Shown: positions 50,034 through 60,264, counted from the first letter of the stretch. The stretch: DNA of 64,000 nt from Clostridia bacterium (GCA_017513525.1 JAFXFC010000010.1:1-64000), one strand, 5' to 3'. The notes: generated by a model not told the origin, from the sequence alone. Program-made: numbers and translations.

Positions 50034-51023
50034 TTGACAAGAAAACTTATTGCAATAACTACAGTTTTAATTATGATTTTGTCTTTTGCAGCTTGTAAAG
50101 AAAAAGATGTCAGCCACAAAACAGGATGGCAAAATCCCGATGAACCGACAACTACGACGGAAACAACTACCGCCGAGGATGAAGAAGAAACCGCAACAGA
50201 TACTGATACGGAGGTTTCAGCTACAGAAAACAGGGAAATCAAATTTTCAGAAGAAAAGGCAATAAAAATCGGAAGTTTCAACTCAGAGATATACGGCAAG
50301 CTTACAGTTTATCATCAGGACGGTTATTTTCTTCTTTTCGATGAATACGAAGACAGAAAATTTACTGTTTTCTCCGAAGGCTATTCAGCAGCTAAAACTG
50401 ACGGAGAGCCACAGGCAATATTTACCGATATGAACTTTGACGGTTATACGGATTTCGGTGTCTGCTATTATAAAGACGCACTTAATTCATATTATTTCTG
50501 CTTCTTATGGGATAACAGTGTAAGAACATTTTCTTACTATCTTCCCCTTTCAAACCTTGCTAATCCCGAATTTAATGCAGACAAAAAAAACATTCTGGTT
50601 TATGAAAAGCTTACTAATCTCAGAACCGTAGAAAAAACATATATCTATTCCGCAGGTGAATTAAGCCTTCTTTCTTCAAAGGACAAAACAGAAGAAGTAA
50701 TAACAAACGGTGCTGAAACAGTAAACGCAGTGCTTAATATAACACATAACGGAGATTCTGCTCTGTGTGAATTAACAGCAAATAAAAATTCACACAGTAA
50801 ATGGGTATGTATGATTGAAGATGAGAATATTGCCGAGATGAGCTCCGAATACCATAATACAAGGGAAAACACCTATGAATTTCTCTTATCTGCGGTATCT
50901 CCCGGTGCTACAACAGTTATATTCAGATATGTTTCCGTTTATACAGGTGAATACATAGAAGAAATAATAGTAAATGCAATAACAAACGATGATCTGACGA
51001 TTAATATCGTTGTTCCCGGATAA
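50034..51023 (+). CDS. Lipoprotein of unknown function
   Basis: 329 residues. A signal peptide with lipobox LSFAAC places the lipidated Cys at residue 21. A low-complexity Thr/Glu/Asp linker (about 40-65, TTTTETTTAEDEEETATD) leads to two beta-rich domains. The first (about 75-210) contains AIFTDMNFDGYTDFGVCYY, an EF-hand/FG-GAP-like DxNxDGYxD calcium loop, as found in XAC2610-like proteins. The second (about 225-329) looks like an Ig-type strand domain (YEFLLSAVSPGATTVIFRYV). The start is TTG with AAAAGGAGG 9 bases upstream. A surface binding role is likely but unproven. Confidence 0.8.
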   Translation: MTRKLIAITTVLIMILSFAACKEKDVSHKTGWQNPDEPTTTTETTTAEDEEETATDTDTEVSATENREIKFSEEKAIKIGSFNSEIYGKLTVYHQDGYFLLFDEYEDRKFTVFSEGYSAAKTDGEPQAIFTDMNFDGYTDFGVCYYKDALNSYYFCFLWDNSVRTFSYYLPLSNLANPEFNADKKNILVYEKLTNLRTVEKTYIYSAGELSLLSSKDKTEEVITNGAETVNAVLNITHNGDSALCELTANKNSHSKWVCMIEDENIAEMSSEYHNTRENTYEFLLSAVSPGATTVIFRYVSVYTGEYIEEIIVNAITNDDLTINIVVPG

Positions 51024-51030
51024 AAACAGA

Positions 51031-51066
51031 AGCTGTCTCACAAAAAAAGTGAGGCAGCTCTTTTTT
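51031..51066 (+). terminator. Terminator of the lipoprotein gene
   Basis: AGCTGTCTCAC (51031-51041) pairs with GTGAGGCAGCT (51049-51059; one G-T pair) and is followed by CTTTTTT. The convergent gene ends at 51065, inside the T tract. Confidence 0.9.
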
Positions 51067-51943
51067 ATTGTTCTTTCTTAAGCTTTATATATTTTGCGGT
51101 GAATGAAGCGGCAAGAGTGAAAGCAATTGTATATATATATTCTTTAAAGACGGAAAACAAAATTAAAATATTGGAAAACAACTGAATACTCTCTTCAGGG
51201 ATTGCATTTAAAAATATATATGAAATCAGTTTATTAAAGGCAAATACAACAACGAATACACCGACAACTGATAACCATGCAAAAATAAGATTCTTTTTTG
51301 CTTTTTCGGGAGCTTTTAGCGGTTCATTTTTTGTTCTTTTTGCGGTATAGAAAACTATAAATGCACTGAATACAACAAGTGCCCACGCTATTGCAAGTCT
51401 GCCGTAATTCATTTGATATGTCCACTCAAATGTCTGACTGACATCAAAAACAAAAATTCCCATAAACAATCCGACAAACATGATTATCATTACATATGCC
51501 GCCCATAAGCATTTCAGTCCCGTATACTTTTCACAGAAAAAACATATGGCACCGAATACAACAAAAGGAATCGCATATATAAATCCTGCGGGGCCACCCA
51601 TAAAAAAGAATACTAAAGCAGTAATAAAAGCCATGCAAAAAAGCACAAGACCCACTATTTTTCTCATAGGTAAAGAAGTTTTCACAATAACGGAGGCTTC
51701 TTCCTTTTCGTGAGTTTTTTCGGCTTTTGCTTCTGTATCGGGAATAACAGTACCTTTTACAAGCTCATCAAGAGATACTCCAAAAAGCTCACTCATTTTA
51801 AGAAGCTTATCAAGCTCGGGAACGGCGCTGTTATTTTCCCATTTTGAAACTGCCTGTCTTGAAACATCGAGGCTATCTGCAAGATCGCCCTGTGACATTC
51901 CCATTTGACTTCTTAACTCATAAATTCTTTCACCGAAATTCAT
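51065..51943 (-). CDS. XRE-family regulator with C-terminal membrane domain
   Basis: 292 residues. The N-terminal HTH (1-64) has the typical XRE sequence LADSLDVSRQAVSKWENNSAVPEL. After a charged linker (65-95) come about six to seven hydrophobic segments (MRKIVGLVLFCMAFITALVF, VFVVVFAFNKLISYIF, ...), so it is a membrane-bound DNA-binding protein. Such HTH-membrane proteins in Firmicutes often control an adjacent transporter or their own gene; no candidate partner is adjacent. CGGAGG precedes the ATG. A palindrome at 51967-52001 near its transcription start suggests autoregulation. Confidence 0.85.
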   Translation of the reverse strand: MNFGERIYELRSQMGMSQGDLADSLDVSRQAVSKWENNSAVPELDKLLKMSELFGVSLDELVKGTVIPDTEAKAEKTHEKEEASVIVKTSLPMRKIVGLVLFCMAFITALVFFFMGGPAGFIYAIPFVVFGAICFFCEKYTGLKCLWAAYVMIIMFVGLFMGIFVFDVSQTFEWTYQMNYGRLAIAWALVVFSAFIVFYTAKRTKNEPLKAPEKAKKNLIFAWLSVVGVFVVVFAFNKLISYIFLNAIPEESIQLFSNILILFSVFKEYIYTIAFTLAASFTAKYIKLKKEQ

Positions 51944-51966
51944 TCTTTTGTCCTCCGATATATAAG

Positions 51967-52001
51967 TTCAGGCGACAGATATTCATTACCTGTCACCTGA
52001 A
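51967..52001. promoter_or_regulatory. Palindrome at the transcription start of the XRE gene
   Basis: TTCAGGCGACAG (51967-51978) and CTGTCACCTGAA (51990-52001) form a 12-base inverted repeat with one mismatch and an 11-base centre. It begins just downstream of the predicted -10 box, so it could be an operator or a leader hairpin. Confidence 0.5.
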
Positions 52002-52005
52002 TACT

Positions 52006-52034
52006 ATCATAATTCTCAGATTTTTGTCCACCAA
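52006..52034 (-). promoter_or_regulatory. Probable promoter of the XRE-membrane regulator
   Basis: TTGGTG (52034-52029), 17-base spacer, TATGAT (52011-52006) on the minus strand. A second palindrome, GTGTCAACTGACAGTTGCAC-like, lies at about 52050-52069. Confidence 0.45.
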
Positions 52035-52082
52035 GTCCGGCTTAAAATGTGTCAACTGACAGTTGCACTTTAAGAAAACAGC

Positions 52083-53969
52083 TTATTCGGAAAGTTCAAG
52101 CCATTCCATTTCCATTTCTTCAATGGAAGAATTTAGTTTTTCGAGTTTTCCCGTCAATTCCATGACCTGTTCGAAATCTGCGGCAACTTCGGGAGTTGAA
52201 AGAAGAGAATTTAATTCATCTCTCTCCTTCTGTGCCTCCTCCAAAGCCGTTTCAAGCTTCAGAAGTCTTGTTTTCTTCTTTCTTTCCTGACTTTCGAGTT
52301 CCTTGCGAAGCTTATATTCATTTACCTTTTTCGGTGCTTTTTCAAGCGTTTGCTGCGTTTTGCCTGCAAGAACATTCAGATAATCATCATAGTTTCCGTC
52401 ATATGAAGTAACTTTTTCACCGTCAAAATAAAGTATTCTTGAGGCTATTCTGTTAACAAAATAACGGTCATGGGAAACACAGAGAATCGAACCGTCATAT
52501 TCCCTGAGTGCTTCTTCAAGCACCTCACGGGACCCGAAATCAAGGTGGTTTGTAGGTTCGTCAAGAATAAGGAAATTCGGTTTTTTGAGAATAAGAATAA
52601 GAAGTGCTACTCTTGCTCTCTCTCCGCCCGAAAGATCACACATAAGCTTTTCAATATCATCATTTCTGAAATTGAATGCACCGAGATAACCTCTGAGTTC
52701 AGGTATGGATTTTGTCGGAAATCTGTCATAAAGCTCCATTATTATGGATTTCTGTGACATTAAGGTTTTCTGCGTCTGCTCAAAATAACCGACACTTATA
52801 TTATGTCCGAAACGGGACAGCCCATCGTCTTTTGGGATTTTATTCATTATAAGCCCTAAAAGAGTTGTTTTTCCGCAGCCGTTAGGACCTAAAATAAAGA
52901 CCTTTTCACCTCTATACAGCTTCATTCCGACACCGCTGAAAAGAGTTTTCCCGTCATAGCTCTTTTTAAGATTTTCGGCAATAAGCACTTCATCTCCTGC
53001 TCTTACACATTCCGAAAATCTGAGCTTTACGGTTTTTTCTTTCGGAGGGATTTCGGGCATGGTAGCTTTTATTCGCTCTATCTGCTTTTCTTTACTTGCA
53101 ATCGTTATATAATTTCTTTCCTGATTGAACTGCTTTTGCTGTTCGATCATTTTTTCTATTCTTTTTATTTCAATCTGAGCCTTTTCATACTCTCTTCGCT
53201 CTGTTTCAAGGCGCAGTTCCTTTGTTTTTATGTAAGTGGAATAACTGCCCTTGCCCTGATAGAGCTTCTTATTAGCTATTTCCAGTGTACGGGAGGTAGT
53301 TTTATCAAGAAAATAACGGTCATGGGAAACAATTACGACTGTGCCGTTAAACTTTGAGATAAAATCCTCAAGCCACTCAACACTTTTTATATCAAGATGA
53401 TTTGTAGGCTCGTCAAGAAGCATCAGATCAGGTTCACTTAAAAGAAGCTTTCCGAGACTGAGCTTTGTTCTCTGACCGCCCGAAAGAGCAGATACGGGAA
53501 GTTTTTCTTCTTCGGTGGTGAAGCCCAGTCCCATAAGGCAGGAATGTGCCCTGTTTTTATAGGTAAGTCCGCCCTTGTTCTGATATTCCTCAGTAAGTGT
53601 AGCCTGCTTTTCTAAATATTCGGGCACTTTACCGTCTGTCAGCTCAATTTTACGGTGAATCTCTTCAAGCTCTTCCTCAATTCTGAAAAGCCTTGAAAAA
53701 ACAGTTAAAAGCTCATCATATACTGTGAGTGTGCTTTCTGCACACGCATGCTGCTCAACGAAACCGACATTGGTTGCTGTAGCTTTTATGACCTTGCCGT
53801 CAGTAGGCTCAAGCTCACCGCATATAGCTTTGAAAAGCGTAGTTTTACCGCAACCGTTGGCGCCGATAAGCCCGATTTTATCCCCCTTTGCAATATCAAA
53901 GGTAGCATTTATTATAATGTCCCTCTGCGCAAATGATACGCAAAGATTCTGACAACTTAATAATGACAT
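52083..53969 (-). CDS. ABC-F family ATPase (ribosome-associated type)
   Basis: 628 residues, two ABC domains and no membrane helices. Walker A GLIGANGCGKTT (about 33-44) and ILGPNGCGKTT (about 360); signatures LSGGQRTKLSLG and LSGGERARVALL; Walker B LMLLDEPTNHLD and FLILDEPTNHLD. A linker with SHDRYFLDK and a helical KRIEKMIEQQKQF stretch lies between. The C-terminal 90 residues are a coiled coil (EYKLRKELESQERKKKTRLLKLE). ABC-F proteins bind the ribosomal E site and act in translation or antibiotic protection; the subtype is undetermined. It lies 11 bases after manA, probably one operon. Confidence 0.92.
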   Translation of the reverse strand: MSLLSCQNLCVSFAQRDIIINATFDIAKGDKIGLIGANGCGKTTLFKAICGELEPTDGKVIKATATNVGFVEQHACAESTLTVYDELLTVFSRLFRIEEELEEIHRKIELTDGKVPEYLEKQATLTEEYQNKGGLTYKNRAHSCLMGLGFTTEEEKLPVSALSGGQRTKLSLGKLLLSEPDLMLLDEPTNHLDIKSVEWLEDFISKFNGTVVIVSHDRYFLDKTTSRTLEIANKKLYQGKGSYSTYIKTKELRLETERREYEKAQIEIKRIEKMIEQQKQFNQERNYITIASKEKQIERIKATMPEIPPKEKTVKLRFSECVRAGDEVLIAENLKKSYDGKTLFSGVGMKLYRGEKVFILGPNGCGKTTLLGLIMNKIPKDDGLSRFGHNISVGYFEQTQKTLMSQKSIIMELYDRFPTKSIPELRGYLGAFNFRNDDIEKLMCDLSGGERARVALLILILKKPNFLILDEPTNHLDFGSREVLEEALREYDGSILCVSHDRYFVNRIASRILYFDGEKVTSYDGNYDDYLNVLAGKTQQTLEKAPKKVNEYKLRKELESQERKKKTRLLKLETALEEAQKERDELNSLLSTPEVAADFEQVMELTGKLEKLNSSIEEMEMEWLELSE

Positions 53970-53980
53970 TTTAATTATCC

Positions 53981-54943
53981 TTATGTTCTTGTTTCAAGTA
54001 TTTCGAGTTTTCCCGAAACTGTAAATTTTCCATATCCTGCAGGAACAAAAATACTCGATCCCTTATGAAGCGCTATTTCCTGATCTCCTGCCGTAATTTT
54101 TCCTTCACCGCTGAGAACTAAAAGAGAAACAAATGATTTTTCACATGCGTTATCTTCATATGTCCCGTCTGCTTCAACTAAAGTCATTTTGAAATAATTA
54201 CAGCCTGTAAGATATGTTTTTTTAGTTTCGCCTATTACTTCGGCATCTCCCTCGGCAGAAAAATCAACTTCTGTCACATTAAGGTCTACAACATCAACAG
54301 CCTTTTTAACATGAAGCTCTCTGAGATTTCCGTTTTTATCTCTTCTGTTATAATCAAATACTCTGTATGTTGAATTAGAGCTCTGCTGAACCTCTGCAAG
54401 AAGTATTCCCTCACCTATGGCATGAAGCATTCCCGAAGGAATGAAAACTACATCACCGGGCTTTACCTTTACAATATTTACATCATCAAGGAGCGTTCCG
54501 TTTTCAATAGCAGTTGCGAATTCTTCTCTTTCCATAGAATGGTTCACACCGTATATCAAAGAAGCACCTTCATCACATTTAAGCACATACCAAGCTTCTG
54601 TCTTTCCGTTTTCATTTTCATATTTCCATGCGTAATCATCATCGGGATGAACCTGTACGGAGAGCTTGTCACGGGCATCTATTATTTTTATAAGCACGGG
54701 GAAATCACGGATTTCGGCATTATTTGAGCCGAGGCAGTCTTTTCCTTCGATATCTATAACCTGTGCTAAAGTTTTTCCTTTATATTCTCCGTTCAAAACA
54801 AAGCTGGGACCGTCCTTATGACAGGATAAAAGCCATGCTTCAGCAGCATTATCCCCTTCTGTTTCAAAGCCGAATTCGTCAATGAGCGTTCTTCCGCCCC
54901 AGATGGTTTCCTTAAGTGTAGGATAGAGAGATAAAATTTCCAT
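53981..54943 (-). CDS. manA: Mannose-6-phosphate isomerase, class I
   Basis: 320 residues, the short Firmicutes form. It interconverts fructose-6-phosphate and mannose-6-phosphate. TIWGGRTL near 13-20, the zinc motif QVHPDDDYAW near 96-105 with GKTEAWYVL near 112, and PSGMLHAIGEGILLAEVQQSSNSTYRVFD near 168 are diagnostic cupin elements. The ribosome binding site is weak. A hairpin at 54963-55000 precedes it, so some transcription may read through from upstream. Confidence 0.93.
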   Translation of the reverse strand: MEILSLYPTLKETIWGGRTLIDEFGFETEGDNAAEAWLLSCHKDGPSFVLNGEYKGKTLAQVIDIEGKDCLGSNNAEIRDFPVLIKIIDARDKLSVQVHPDDDYAWKYENENGKTEAWYVLKCDEGASLIYGVNHSMEREEFATAIENGTLLDDVNIVKVKPGDVVFIPSGMLHAIGEGILLAEVQQSSNSTYRVFDYNRRDKNGNLRELHVKKAVDVVDLNVTEVDFSAEGDAEVIGETKKTYLTGCNYFKMTLVEADGTYEDNACEKSFVSLLVLSGEGKITAGDQEIALHKGSSIFVPAGYGKFTVSGKLEILETRT

Positions 54944-54962
54944 AATATTACACCGACTTTAA

Positions 54963-55000
54963 CAAAAAAATTACAGTTTGGGAAAATCTCAAACTGTAAT
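54963..55000 (-). terminator. Terminator upstream of manA
   Basis: On the minus strand ATTACAGTTTG pairs with CAAACTGTAAT and seven T follow. It ends the small gene at 55032-55253. No separate manA promoter is evident, so it may be a partial (attenuating) terminator. Confidence 0.8.
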
Positions 55001-55031
55001 TAAGTATAACAAATTAATCTCTTTTAGTCAA

Positions 55032-55253
55032 TTATTCACACTCGGCGATTTTGCATTTATCATTATCATTTATGTCTTTATTCCATAATTTACAAAGAAT
55101 TCTGTTCTTACACCCACCGCATGATGAATTACATTCTGAAAGACTTGTACATATGACCTTTCTCTTACCGTTATGAAACACCGTTTCTTCCATAACAATA
55201 TTTCTTTGCTTTACCCAACAAAACTGTTCATAGGTCTTAGAATGACTATCCAT
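55032..55253 (-). CDS. Small cysteine-rich protein of unknown function
   Basis: 73 residues, no signal peptide or membrane segment. Eight cysteines are present, several in the close pattern CTSLSECNSSCGGCKNRILC, which suggests a bound metal ion or cluster. GAGGTG lies 7 bases before the ATG at 55253, and the gene has a terminator, so it is likely real. It is divergent from bofA. I do not recognise the family. Confidence 0.65.
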   Translation of the reverse strand: MDSHSKTYEQFCWVKQRNIVMEETVFHNGKRKVICTSLSECNSSCGGCKNRILCKLWNKDINDNDKCKIAECE

Positions 55254-55328
55254 TATCAATCACCTCTTTAATAAGTATAGTACACAAATGAAAAAAAAAT
55301 AAACGAAATCCGTCACAGAAATAAATAT

Positions 55329-55359
55329 TCATATTATTATTCTTTCTTTCATATATAAT
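55329..55359 (+). promoter_or_regulatory. SigE-like sporulation promoter before bofA
   Basis: TCATATT (55329-55335), a 14-base spacer and CATATATAAT (55350-55359) resemble the mother-cell sigma-E boxes (ATATT / CATAnnnT spacing 13-15). This fits the known expression of bofA in the mother cell. TATAAT within the same box also allows a sigma-A reading, but no matching -35 is seen. Confidence 0.45.
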
Positions 55360-55372
55360 AACAGGTGAGAAA

Positions 55373-55624
55373 ATGGGACCTTTTACTATTATATTGTTAA
55401 TTTCAGCATTAATAACAGGAGTTTTTATGATAAAAAGACTTCGTTTCGGACAGATAGTTCTTTGTATTCTGTCGGGAATTGCAGCACTTTTTGCCTGTGA
55501 TCTCATGTTTTCGATTTATGGCAGCAATATGCCGCTTAACATATATACAGTTTGCATAAGTGCAATAGGCGGCATACCTGCCGTTATTCTATTGACACTG
55601 ATTAAAACATTCCTGCTTTATTAA
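55373..55624 (+). CDS. bofA: Pro-sigma-K processing inhibitor BofA family protein
   Basis: 83 residues, almost all hydrophobic. Two to three membrane segments are followed by the family-typical C-terminal stretch MPLNIYTVCISAIGGIPAVI. In Bacillus BofA blocks the SpoIVFB protease that matures sigma-K until the forespore signal arrives. Its presence suggests the organism has a sporulation programme. AGGTGAG precedes the ATG. No recR/yaaL neighbour, usual in Bacillus, is present. Confidence 0.8.
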   Translation: MGPFTIILLISALITGVFMIKRLRFGQIVLCILSGIAALFACDLMFSIYGSNMPLNIYTVCISAIGGIPAVILLTLIKTFLLY

Positions 55625-55641
55625 CAAATCGGGCATAATAC

Positions 55642-55671
55642 AAAAACAACCCCGTGATTTTCATCACGGGG
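55642..55671 (-). terminator. Terminator of the str operon (after tuf)
   Basis: On the minus strand CCCCGTGA pairs with TCACGGGG (loop of six) and TTGTTTTTG follows. It lies 25 bases after the tuf stop and also marks the end of bofA on the other strand. Confidence 0.85.
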
Positions 55672-55695
55672 CTTAAACTATCTAAATAATATTAA

Positions 55696-56898
55696 TTATT
55701 CGTTGATAGCGATAACAACGCCTGAACCAACAGTACGGCCGCCTTCACGGATAGCGAAACGGAGACCTGTTTCGATAGCGATGGGAGTGATAAGTTCAAC
55801 GTCCATATCAACGTTGTCACCAGGCATGCACATTTCTGTTCCTTCGGGAAGAGAGATAACGCCTGTAACGTCAGTTGTTCTGAAGTAGAACTGAGGACGG
55901 TAGTTGTTGAAGAAGGGAGTGTGTCTTCCGCCTTCATCCTTGTTAAGAACGTAAACCTGACCCTTGAACTTTGTGTGGGGCTGGATTGAACCGGGCTTAG
56001 CAAGAACCTGACCTCTTTCGATTTCTGTTCTCTGAACACCACGAAGAAGACAACCGATATTGTCGCCTGCCTCTGCATAGTCGAGGATCTTTCTGAACAT
56101 TTCGATACCTGTGCAGACAACCTTTCTCTTTTCGTCAGTAAGACCAACGATTTCAACTTCTGCACCAGTGTTGAGCTGACCTCTTTCAACTCTACCTGTA
56201 GCAACAGTACCACGGCCTGTGATTGTGAAAACGTCTTCAACAGGCATAAGGAATGCAAGGTCTGCAGTTCTTTCGGGAGTGGGAATGTAGCTGTCAACAG
56301 CTGCCATAAGTTCGTTGATGCAAGCAACTTCGGGAGCGCTCATATCAGTACCAGCATATTCAAGAGCCTTAAGAGCAGAACCCTTGATGATGGGTGTATC
56401 ATCGCCGGGGAATTCATACTCAGAAAGAGTTTCTCTGATTTCCATTTCAACGAGTTCAAGAAGTTCTTCGTCGTCAACCTGGTCACACTTGTTCATGAAA
56501 ACAACAATGTAGGGAACGCCAACCTGACGAGCAAGAAGGAGATGTTCCTTTGTCTGAGCCATGGGGCCGTCAGTTGCAGCGATAACAAGGATAGCACCGT
56601 CCATCTGAGCAGCACCTGTGATCATGTTCTTGATATAGTCAGCGTGGCCGGGGCAGTCAACGTGAGCATAGTGACGAGTTTCGGTCTCGTACTCAACGTG
56701 AGCTGTGTTGATCGTGATACCACGAGCTCTCTCTTCGGGAGCCTTGTCGATGTTAGCGTAGTCCATGAATTCTGCGCCGCCCTTCATAGCGAGGGTCTTT
56801 GTGATAGCAGCGGTAAGAGTTGTCTTACCATGGTCAACGTGACCGATAGTACCAATGTTAACATGGGGCTTGGTTCTTTCAAATTTAGCTTTTGCCAT
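55696..56898 (-). CDS. tuf: Elongation factor Tu
   Basis: 400 residues. The GTPase that delivers aminoacyl-tRNA to the ribosome. GHVDHGKTT (G1), DCPGHADY (G3), NKCDQVDD (G4) and domains II and III ([36 protein letters not shown]) are all present. AGGAGG lies upstream of the ATG at 56898; the longer in-frame start is ignored because [14 protein letters not shown] is the invariant N-terminus. The strongly biased codon use leaves long open frames on other strands. It is the last gene of the operon. Confidence 0.99.
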   Translation of the reverse strand: MAKAKFERTKPHVNIGTIGHVDHGKTTLTAAITKTLAMKGGAEFMDYANIDKAPEERARGITINTAHVEYETETRHYAHVDCPGHADYIKNMITGAAQMDGAILVIAATDGPMAQTKEHLLLARQVGVPYIVVFMNKCDQVDDEELLELVEMEIRETLSEYEFPGDDTPIIKGSALKALEYAGTDMSAPEVACINELMAAVDSYIPTPERTADLAFLMPVEDVFTITGRGTVATGRVERGQLNTGAEVEIVGLTDEKRKVVCTGIEMFRKILDYAEAGDNIGCLLRGVQRTEIERGQVLAKPGSIQPHTKFKGQVYVLNKDEGGRHTPFFNNYRPQFYFRTTDVTGVISLPEGTEMCMPGDNVDMDVELITPIAIETGLRFAIREGGRTVGSGVVIAINE

Positions 56899-56996
56899 GA
56901 GAATGTAACCTCCTGATTTTTTAATAATCAAATGTTATTGTAGCAAACATCTTCCAAAAATGCAAGTGTTTGCAGAGATTTAGTTAAAATCTGTAA

Positions 56997-59060
56997 TTAT
57001 TTTTTGCAGATACCTTCAGCAATATTCTTGGGAACCTGAGCATAGTGGCTGGGTTCCATTACATACTGACCTCTACCCTGTGTCTTGGAACGAAGGTCTG
57101 TAGCATAACCGAACATTGAGGAAAGGGGTACATCTGCATTAACCTGAGTTGCACCGTTACGGTTTTCCTGATCACGGATCATACCGCGGCGGGAGTTGAT
57201 ATCACCGATAACTGTTCCGAGATAATCATCGGGAACTGTTACAGCGATCTTCATGATGGGTTCCATAAGAACGGGAGCTGCCTTATGCATAGCATCCTTG
57301 AAAGCCATTGAGCCTGCAAGCTTGAAAGCCATTTCAGAAGAGTCAACTTCGTGATAGGATCCATCGTAAAGAGTAACCTTAACATCAACAACTGCATAAC
57401 CTGCGAGAACACCGTTTGAAAGTGCGCCCTTAACACCGGCTTCAACTGCGGGGATGTATTCCTTGGGAACAGCACCGCCGACAACTTCGTTAACGAATTC
57501 AAAGCCTTTTTCGGGGTTGGGTTCAATTCTGATCTTAACATGACCGTACTGACCGTGACCACCGGACTGACGGGCAAACTTTGTATCGGATTCAGCAGTC
57601 TTTGTAATTGTTTCTCTGTAAGCAACCTGAGGAGCACCGACATTAGCTTCAACTTTGAACTCACGGAGCATTCTGTCTACGATGATTTCAAGGTGAAGCT
57701 CGCCCATACCTGCAATAATGGTCTGGCCTGTTTCTTCATCGGTGTAGAATTTGAAGGTAGGATCTTCTTCAGCGAGCTTCATAAGAGCGATACCCATCTT
57801 TTCCTGACCTGCTTTGGTCTTGGGTTCAACGGCAACTCTGATAACGGGCTCGGGGAATTCCATCTGTTCAAGAATGATAGGATGCTTTTCATCACAAAGG
57901 GTGTCACCTGTAGTTGTATTCTTAACACCTACAACAGCGCAGATATCGCCGCAGTAGCACTGCTCAAGGTCTGCTCTGTGGTTAGCGTGCATCTGAAGAA
58001 TACGACCAAGTCTTTCGTTCTTGCCCTTTGTTGAGTTGTATGCGGAAGTACCTGCAACTGCAATACCTGAGTAAACTCTTGTGAAGCAAAGCTTACCTAC
58101 AAAGGGGTCAGTTGCGATCTTAAATGCGAGTGCAGCCAAAGGTGCATCATCGGATACTTCACGAGTGATTTCATCACCTGTGTCGGGATCAATACCCTTT
58201 ACGGCACCGACATCAAGGGGTGAAGGCATGTAATCTACAACTGCGTCAAGAAGCTTCTGAACACCACGGTTACGATAGGAAGTACCGCATACAACGGGAA
58301 CCATTTCGTTAGCAAGTGTTGCTTTTCTGATAGCAGTCTTGATTTCCTGAATGTCGAGGTCACCTGTTTCGAAATACTTCTCCATAAGTGCTTCGTCCTG
58401 TTCAGCTACATGCTCAAGGAGCTCTAAACGATACTGTTCTGCAAGCTCCATCATATCTTCGGGAATGTCAACAACTTCAGTCTTAAGACCTTCTTTGTCG
58501 TCATACATGGTTGCATTCATTTCTACGAGGTCAATAATGCCCTTGAAATCAGCTTCAGCACCGATGGGCAGCTGAATCGGAACAGCATTACATTTAAGTC
58601 TGTCCTTCATCATTGCCACAACATTGTAGAAGTTTGCACCCATAATGTCCATCTTGTTGACATATACCATTCTGGGAACACGGTATTTATCAGCCTGACG
58701 CCAAACTGTTTCAGACTGAGGCTCAACACCGCCCTTAGCGCAGAGAACTGTAACGGAACCGTCAAGAACTCTGAGTGAACGTTCAACTTCAACTGTGAAG
58801 TCAACGTGACCGGGAGTGTCAATGATATTAACACGGTGACCCTTCCAGAAGCAAGTAGTTGCAGCAGAAGTAATTGTGATACCTCTTTCCTGCTCCTGTG
58901 CCATCCAGTCCATTGTTGCTGCACCGTCATGTGTTTCACCAAGCTTGTGGTTAATACCGGTGTAGAAAAGGATTCTTTCTGTTGTAGTGGTCTTTCCGGC
59001 GTCAATATGAGCCATGATACCGATATTTCTTGTTAAATCAAGTGATACCTGTCTAGGCAT
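56997..59060 (-). CDS. fusA: Elongation factor G
   Basis: 687 residues. The translocase GTPase. [35 protein letters not shown] at the N-terminus, [22 protein letters not shown] near 80 and [10 protein letters not shown] near 138 are canonical. The later domains include [16 protein letters not shown]. It starts at 59060 after GGAGG; the three upstream in-frame codons of an alternative ATG overlap that ribosome binding site. It follows rpsG by 48 bases. Confidence 0.99.
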   Translation of the reverse strand: MPRQVSLDLTRNIGIMAHIDAGKTTTTERILFYTGINHKLGETHDGAATMDWMAQEQERGITITSAATTCFWKGHRVNIIDTPGHVDFTVEVERSLRVLDGSVTVLCAKGGVEPQSETVWRQADKYRVPRMVYVNKMDIMGANFYNVVAMMKDRLKCNAVPIQLPIGAEADFKGIIDLVEMNATMYDDKEGLKTEVVDIPEDMMELAEQYRLELLEHVAEQDEALMEKYFETGDLDIQEIKTAIRKATLANEMVPVVCGTSYRNRGVQKLLDAVVDYMPSPLDVGAVKGIDPDTGDEITREVSDDAPLAALAFKIATDPFVGKLCFTRVYSGIAVAGTSAYNSTKGKNERLGRILQMHANHRADLEQCYCGDICAVVGVKNTTTGDTLCDEKHPIILEQMEFPEPVIRVAVEPKTKAGQEKMGIALMKLAEEDPTFKFYTDEETGQTIIAGMGELHLEIIVDRMLREFKVEANVGAPQVAYRETITKTAESDTKFARQSGGHGQYGHVKIRIEPNPEKGFEFVNEVVGGAVPKEYIPAVEAGVKGALSNGVLAGYAVVDVKVTLYDGSYHEVDSSEMAFKLAGSMAFKDAMHKAAPVLMEPIMKIAVTVPDDYLGTVIGDINSRRGMIRDQENRNGATQVNADVPLSSMFGYATDLRSKTQGRGQYVMEPSHYAQVPKNIAEGICKK

Positions 59061-59108
59061 AATGTCCTCCATAAAAAATCTACAAGATTATAAATAATAT
59101 TGGGTTTA

Positions 59109-59609
<501 letters not shown>

Positions 59610-59639
59610 TTAGGTACTCGAGTGACAAATCCCGTTGCG

Positions 59640-59691
59640 CCAATGAAAGGTTTTAATCACAGCTTTACGCTATATATAAAACTTACATTGG
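59640..59691 (-). promoter_or_regulatory. Intercistronic hairpin between rpsL and rpsG
   Basis: On the minus strand CCAATGTAAGTTTT and AAAACCTTTCATTGG form a stem (CCAATG/CATTGG and GTTTT/AAAAC around a small internal loop) with a loop of about 23 bases, some 60 bases before rpsG. The gap of 168 bases is long for this operon. In E. coli S7 binds the S12-S7 gap for feedback; a similar role here is inferred. Confidence 0.4.
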
Positions 59692-59747
59692 TGAATTAAT
59701 TTCTACCTGCAAGAAGATTTTGTCCTGACGATTTGAAAGCGGCTTAA

Positions 59748-60167
59748 TTATTTCTTAGCCTTTGCTTTCTTTGTGCCGTACTTGGAACGGCTCTGCATTC
59801 TACCATTAACGCCCTGAGCATCAAGTGTTCCGCGGACAATGTGGTAACGCACACCGGGAAGGTCTTTAACTCTTCCGCCTCTTATAAGAACAACTGAGTG
59901 TTCCTGAAGATTGTGGCCTACACCGGGGATGTAAGCGGATACCTCAATACCGTTTGTAAGACGAACTCTGGCAAGTTTTCTGAGAGCGGAGTTAGGCTTC
60001 TTAGGTGTATCAGTCTTAACAACTGTACAAACGCCTCTCTTCTGGGGAGAATTGTGATCAGTCATAACATTCTTGTGTGAGTTAAGACCTTTTCCGAGAG
60101 CGGGAGCCTTTGACTTCTTCTCAAGAGACTTTCTGCTGTTTCTAACAAGCTGGTTAAAGGTTGGCAA
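59748..60167 (-). CDS. rpsL: 30S ribosomal protein S12
   Basis: 139 residues. [19 protein letters not shown] at the N-terminus, [30 protein letters not shown], and [29 protein letters not shown] are diagnostic. S12 forms part of the decoding centre and is the streptomycin-resistance locus; the Lys in PKKPNSA is the common sensitive form. Translation is from TTG at 60167 with GGAGGTG 7 bases upstream. Confidence 0.98.
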   Translation of the reverse strand: MPTFNQLVRNSRKSLEKKSKAPALGKGLNSHKNVMTDHNSPQKRGVCTVVKTDTPKKPNSALRKLARVRLTNGIEVSAYIPGVGHNLQEHSVVLIRGGRVKDLPGVRYHIVRGTLDAQGVNGRMQSRSKYGTKKAKAKK

Positions 60168-60201
60168 GCTTTTGCACCTCCTTATGAGATTATTATATAT
60201 C

Positions 60202-60232
60202 AAAAAAGGGAAATATCATGCGATATTTCCCT
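60202..60232 (-). terminator. Terminator/attenuator between rpoC and rpsL
   Basis: AGGGAAATATC and GATATTTCCCT form a perfect 11-bp stem with a 4-base loop and six T on the minus strand. It lies downstream of the promoter at 60265-60294 and only 34 bases before rpsL, so it should limit transcription of the rpsL operon as well as ending rpoC. Confidence 0.85.
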
Positions 60233-60264
60233 AATTGATTCAAAATAACATCGCACAGTTGTCA

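Noticed and set aside
55692..56327. 211-residue frame in another frame of tuf
   Set aside because: Caused by strong codon bias in EF-Tu; low-complexity Leu/Ser composition and no start signal. The same applies to frames at 57251-57664 (fusA) and 61443-61754 and 62472-62768 (rpoC).
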